From the NCBI RefSeq assembly GCF_018141165.1, contig NZ_CP058557.1:2542001-2606000 (forward strand): a DNA stretch of 64,000 nucleotides, given 5' to 3'. A program made the position numbers and the translations under genes. The notes beneath the pieces are model-generated. The model had not been told where the DNA came from. It was given only the letters and a program-made list of their open reading frames with translations, and did not search any database. This DNA comes from Alkaliphilus sp. B6464 (GTDB lineage: Bacteria; Bacillota; Clostridia; Peptostreptococcales; Natronincolaceae). Shown here in pieces: positions 60,546 to 64,000 of this stretch; position 1 is the first letter of the stretch, and every line of letters starts with the position of its first letter.

Positions 60546-60569
60546 TTATAAAAATATTATAAGAAAGCT

Positions 60570-60611
60570 CCTTATTAAAATTTCTATTTAGATTTTTAAT
60601 AAGGTTTTTTT
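60570..60611 (+). terminator. Terminator-like hairpin
   Basis: CCTTATTAAAA pairs with TTTTTAATAAGG and is followed by seven Ts. No gene on the plus strand ends close by. Confidence 0.6.
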
Positions 60612-60915
60612 GTTGGCTTGCATATTTCGATTGTAAGCGTTTTTTTGCTGTGGTAAGGGGATAGGTATACCCTATTAATTTATGCTTATAGGATAGTCGT
60701 AATATATAGGATTTTATTTTAAACAAAGTTTAGATTTTCTTATTGATAGTTAATGTAACAAAATAGTTATTGTGTTACATTTAGCAAATAACTCAAAGTA
60801 TTGGAATTTACACTTCTAAAAAAGAATCGACTTTATTAAGTAACATATCGTATTGGAATATAACTTTAAATGTAATATAATATTTATTAGTATATTTGAG
60901 ATAAGGAGGACAAAA

Positions 60916-61461
60916 ATGAATACAGTACAGCCCATTCGTGATAAGAATAAAATAGAAGATATGAAAAATGAATTGTTAAAGTTAGGGTACAAGAATTATA
61001 TACTATTTATTGTAGGGATTAATACAGGGCTAAGAATAAGTGATATATTAAATCTTAAGGTATATGATGTAAGAGATAGGTCTCATATCGCTATAAAAGA
61101 AAAAAAGACTGGAAAAGAGAAACGATTTTTAATTAATAGCCAGTTAAGGAAGGATATAGAGAAATTTATCTCTGGTATGAATAATGAAGAATATATATTT
61201 CAAAGTAGGAAGGGAAAGAATAGACCTATTTCTCGAGTGCAGGCTTATAGGATTCTTAATCAAGCAGCTGTTAAGGTAGGTATTAAGGAGGTTGGAACTC
61301 ATACTTTGAGAAAGACATTTGGATATTGGCATTATCACATATATAAAGATGTAGCAATTCTTCAAGATATTTTTAATCACTCGGCTCCAAGTATAACTTT
61401 ACGATACATAGGTATTAACCAAGATATTAAAGATAAAACAATAGAAGATTTTTATTTATAA
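60916..61461 (+). CDS. Small tyrosine recombinase (phage-integrase family)
   Basis: The start is ATG 60916 behind TAAGGAGGAC (181 residues); the longer frame from 60853 lacks a site. It is a catalytic domain only: 'GINTGLRISDILNLKVYDV' (Arg I), a Lys in the beta hairpin, 'VGTHTLRKTFGYWHY' (HxxR), 'ILQDIFNHSAPSITLRYIGI' (His and Tyr nucleophile). There is no N-terminal core-binding domain. Such minimal recombinases are common in Firmicutes, and some act as inversion switches. It lies beside the repeat-flanked island, but no link is proven. Confidence 0.85.
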   Translation: MNTVQPIRDKNKIEDMKNELLKLGYKNYILFIVGINTGLRISDILNLKVYDVRDRSHIAIKEKKTGKEKRFLINSQLRKDIEKFISGMNNEEYIFQSRKGKNRPISRVQAYRILNQAAVKVGIKEVGTHTLRKTFGYWHYHIYKDVAILQDIFNHSAPSITLRYIGINQDIKDKTIEDFYL

Positions 61462-61631
61462 ATAGATATACCATAATTATATTATGTATACTTGTAGGTA
61501 AAATAATATAGTATAGGCTATTGAATAATTTTAAAATAATAAGATAAGTGCAACTTATTATCCAGGTCATAAGTAAAAACTCTATTTGCAATGTTTATAT
61601 ATAAATTAGGATTAGAGCGGTATGTAGTATA

Positions 61632-61680
61632 AAAAGTAATAGATAGCAAAATTAATCTTTGCTATCTATTACTTTTTACA
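61632..61680 (-). terminator. Terminator of recX overlapping its stop codon
   Basis: On the minus strand AAAAAGTAATAGATAGCAAA and its inverse form a nearly perfect 20-bp stem, followed by TTTTTATAC. The 5' arm contains the last codons and the TAG of recX. Confidence 0.8.
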
Positions 61681-62492
61681 CTTTCAAATGCAACATCTAT
61701 TATATCTATACCATAACCTTTTTGATACAATGTATGTTTAACTTTTTTCTCTAGTAAATAAGAGTTACTTTCTTTTTTGCTATACTTATCAAAGTATTTT
61801 TTAGCTAATTTGATGGCCTGTAATTGGTATTGTTCCTTATTAGAATCTATAGTGGATTGAACTTCGCTATTTTGATCTAAGTCATTCAAGCACGCATCTA
61901 TAACTTCCCAAGTAAAGCCTTTGCGCACCAATAGTTGGGATAATTTGATTTTCAATTGTTTTAACGGTAAATTTGATTTTTGATAAAAATATTTGTTGCT
62001 AATTTCTTTGGCAATTTTTATATTAACATCAGAGGAAAATAACTTTATACAGTCTTCGATTATTTCCAGAGGGATTCCTTTACTTATTAATTTTGATTTG
62101 ACAGTATTTGAACTTTTCTTTCCTTCTGCTATAGCACTAGAAATATAATTTAGTGCATATTGCTTATCATCTATATATCCATAGTAAATTAATTTCTCTA
62201 ATACTTTATTTATAATCTTATCTTCATAATCTTTTTTAGACAAATACATAGTAATTTCATAATGAGTGCGTGGCTTAAAGGATAGATAGTGTAGTGCAAT
62301 TTGAAAAGCGCGTTTTTCATTACTTTCTTCAATTAACTCTACTAAATCCTTTTCATCTACATTTAGACCTTCCTTTAATTTATATTTTAATATAATTTCT
62401 GCATCACAAGAAAAAGAATAAACATCATCAATGTACACATTAGCTCTACTTTTATTTTTGCTTTGCAATTGAATCTTAGATATTTTATGCAT
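61662..62492 (-). CDS. recX: Regulatory protein RecX
   Basis: 276 residues, longer than most RecX. A beta-rich N-terminal segment ('ISKIQLQSKNKSRANVYIDDVYSFSCDAEIILKYKLKEGL') is followed by the three-helix repeats: 'ALHYLSFKPRTHYEITMYLSKKDYEDKIINKVLEKLIYYGYIDDKQYALNYISS', 'NTVKSKLISKGIPLEIIEDCI' and 'LLEKKVKHTLYQKGYGIDIIDVAFESV'. It binds and inhibits RecA filaments. recA is not in the window. GAGGTGAAATA precedes the ATG. Confidence 0.9.
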   Translation of the reverse strand: MHKISKIQLQSKNKSRANVYIDDVYSFSCDAEIILKYKLKEGLNVDEKDLVELIEESNEKRAFQIALHYLSFKPRTHYEITMYLSKKDYEDKIINKVLEKLIYYGYIDDKQYALNYISSAIAEGKKSSNTVKSKLISKGIPLEIIEDCIKLFSSDVNIKIAKEISNKYFYQKSNLPLKQLKIKLSQLLVRKGFTWEVIDACLNDLDQNSEVQSTIDSNKEQYQLQAIKLAKKYFDKYSKKESNSYLLEKKVKHTLYQKGYGIDIIDVAFESVKSNR

Positions 62493-62734
62493 TATTTCAC
62501 CTCACTTAAAGCTACTTACGACATTATATTATATATCATAATTTTAAGTATTTAAAGCATTTGTATTTTTATAAGATTTGAAATTGTGCAAAATTACTAT
62601 TATGGCAGTTTTTATGATATAATCATGTGTAATTTATAATTAAAGTTATAGATTCAAGTGGATTTATACACATAACAAGAATGTTTATATTAAATATACA
62701 AATACTATATGTAGAAACTATTGGAGGGAAGTCT

Positions 62735-63856
62735 ATGCAAATTAAAGCTCCCGTAAGATTGGATAAAAAAACAAAAAGTTTAGTTAATAGATTAGAAGCA
62801 GGAGATATAGCGATAATTGACCATGATGATTTAGATGAGGTTGCTGCAAATTCTCTTGTGAGCAAAAAAATTTCAGCTATTATTAACTGTGGAAAGTCAA
62901 TTAGCGGTAGATATCCTAATTTAGGCCCGGGTATAATATGTAAAGCTAACATACCTATTTTTGATGTAATTACGGGTGATTTATTCAGTGTTTTGGAAGA
63001 AGGAAATATTATTGAAATAATAGATAATGAAATTTTTTTTGAAGGAAGACTAATTAGTAAGATTGAATTTTTATCTGAAGATAAAATTAATGCATCACTT
63101 ATGCTAGCAGAAGAAAATATAGAGATAGAATTAGAAAAGTTTATTGAAAATACTCTAGTGTATGCAGATAAAGAAAAGGACTTTATTTTAGGTAATTTGA
63201 AAATTCCAAGGATTAAGACTGAAATTAGAGGAAGACATGTCTTAGTAGTTGTTAGAGGGCAAAATTATAGAGAAGACTTAAGTGCTATATTATCCTATAT
63301 AAATGAAGTTAATCCTATTTTGATAGGTGTGGATGGTGGTGGAGATGCATTATTGGAATTTGGTTTAACTCCTCATATAATAGTTGGAGATATGGATAGT
63401 GTTAGTGACGAATGTTTAAAAAAATGCAATGAAATAATTGTACATGCTTATCCTAACGGAAAAGCACCAGGTATGGACAGAGTAAAAAGCCTAGGATTAG
63501 AGGCAGTATCTTTTCCGGCTCCTGGTACTAGTGAGGATATAGCTATGTTACTATCTTATGATAAGGGAGCAGATTTGATTGTAGCTGTAGGTACACATTC
63601 GAACATGATTGACTTTCTTGAAAAGGGAAGAAAGGGTATGGCTAGTACTTTTTTAGTTAGAATGAAAGTAGGGTCTAAGTTAGTTGATGCTCGAGGGGTT
63701 AACAAGTTATATAAAAGCAGTATTAAGCCTAAGTATATTATTTGGCTTGTTATTGCTGCATTTATTCCAATAATTATGATAATGCTTATATCTAACCCAA
63801 TTCAAAATTTATTTAAGTTAATGATTATAAGATTAAGAATGATATTCGGACTGTAG
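62735..63856 (+). CDS. steA: SteA-like cytokinetic-ring protein
   Basis: 373 residues from the ATG at 62735 (TTGGAGGGAAG before it). Thiamin-pyrophosphokinase-like core: 'AGDIAIIDHDDLDEVAANSLV', 'GRYPNLGPGIICKANIPIFDV', 'PILIGVDGGGDALLEFGLTPHIIVGDMDSVSDECLKK' and 'ADLIVAVGTHSNMIDFLEKGRKGMASTFLVRMKVGSKLVDA'. It ends with a C-terminal membrane helix and a basic tail. SteA works with SteB at the division septum in Corynebacterium. The next gene is SteB-like, which supports the call. Confidence 0.85.
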   Translation: MQIKAPVRLDKKTKSLVNRLEAGDIAIIDHDDLDEVAANSLVSKKISAIINCGKSISGRYPNLGPGIICKANIPIFDVITGDLFSVLEEGNIIEIIDNEIFFEGRLISKIEFLSEDKINASLMLAEENIEIELEKFIENTLVYADKEKDFILGNLKIPRIKTEIRGRHVLVVVRGQNYREDLSAILSYINEVNPILIGVDGGGDALLEFGLTPHIIVGDMDSVSDECLKKCNEIIVHAYPNGKAPGMDRVKSLGLEAVSFPAPGTSEDIAMLLSYDKGADLIVAVGTHSNMIDFLEKGRKGMASTFLVRMKVGSKLVDARGVNKLYKSSIKPKYIIWLVIAAFIPIIMIMLISNPIQNLFKLMIIRLRMIFGL

Positions 63857-63866
63857 GGGGGATTTC

Positions 63867-64000
63867 ATGGGTATTAATATTAAATATTATATTATCTCTA
63901 TTGCAGCTATATTTATTTCATTAGGAATAGGTATATTTATAGGATTTAATATGAATGGACAAGAGTTATACTTAAAACAGCAACAAATTTTGGTTGATAG
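63867..64000 (+). CDS. SteB-like/MctB-family (DUF3186) membrane protein, 5' part
   Basis: 45 codons are visible before the window ends. 'MGINIKYYIISIAAIFISLGIGIFIGF' is the typical N-terminal helix of this family (YHxISxxAxFLALGIGIxIG), followed by a coiled coil ('LYLKQQQILVD'). The family is often annotated as copper transporter, but next to steA it corresponds to SteB. AGGGGGG precedes the ATG, 10 bases after steA. Confidence 0.75.
   Translation, partial: MGINIKYYIISIAAIFISLGIGIFIGFNMNGQELYLKQQQILVD

Larger units (their letters stand above)
60301..60915. other. Non-coding stretch between the AraC gene and the recombinase
   Basis: It holds the promoter side of the AraC gene, the right repeat copy (60445-60545) and a terminator-like hairpin (60570-60611). 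The minus-strand frame at 60535-60726 overlaps that hairpin and has no ribosome binding site, so it is not counted as a gene. Confidence 0.5.

Overview
The window looks like chromosomal DNA of a low-GC, spore-forming, anaerobic Firmicute of the Clostridia. An Alkaliphilus/Natronincola-type relative is a reasonable guess. The evidence is AT-rich DNA with AGGAGG ribosome binding sites, a complete spoIIIAA-AH operon, spoIVB and spo0A, an alpha/beta-type small acid-soluble spore protein, and an OLE RNA with its oapA partner, which is typical of anaerobic or alkaliphilic Firmicutes. No rRNA, tRNA or CRISPR array was seen. All names rest on reading translated sequence and motifs; no database search was possible.

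Layout. (1) 1-19.2 kb is an accessory, decaying region. It has small Cys-rich proteins, a lipoprotein, a SASP, a Spo0E-like peptide missed by length cut-offs, a broken DUF421 gene beside a degraded IS3 element, and a subtilisin-like protease with an SLH domain. A nucleotidyltransferase gene there is split by a 5-kb group II intron, whose own reverse transcriptase is split at its YADD codons by a second group II intron. After these come cca, a RemA-like gene, and remnants of a LexA and a SigK-type sigma factor. (2) 19.4-37.3 kb holds a yvyF-like gene, yqeG, aroE, and a long type IV pilus cluster: pilB, pilT, pilC, pilA, minor pilins, pilD, pilM, pilN, pilO, an SLH protein, a second minor-pilin set, and a ComFB-type gene. 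aroK follows. (3) 37.4-58.97 kb is conserved core. It runs pepP-efp, spoIIIAA-AH, an Asp23 gene, nusB, a TsaD-like gene, xseAB, ispA, OLE RNA, oapA, dxs, tlyA, argR, recN, spoIVB, spo0A. (4) 59-60.5 kb is a short island with an AraC regulator between two diverged copies of one repeat. (5) 60.9-64 kb has a small tyrosine recombinase, recX, steA and the start of a steB-like gene.

How it works together. The pilus genes look tuned by cyclic di-GMP: PilB has tandem MshEN motifs, the operon ends near a ComFB-type gene, and the first gene follows a promoter, structured leader and intrinsic terminator in the manner of a riboswitch. Several pilus parts are unusual, including a PilO with a carbohydrate-module-like C-terminus and a pilin with a long repetitive beta-helix-like body. 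Two neighbouring minor pilin genes each appear one nucleotide away from an intact start.

The strongest unusual structure is the nested group II intron. The inner intron sits at the YADD codons of the outer intron's reverse transcriptase. A 637-bp duplication of its 3' part begins at exactly the same codon phase of its own YADD motif. This is best explained by the intron having once inserted into itself.
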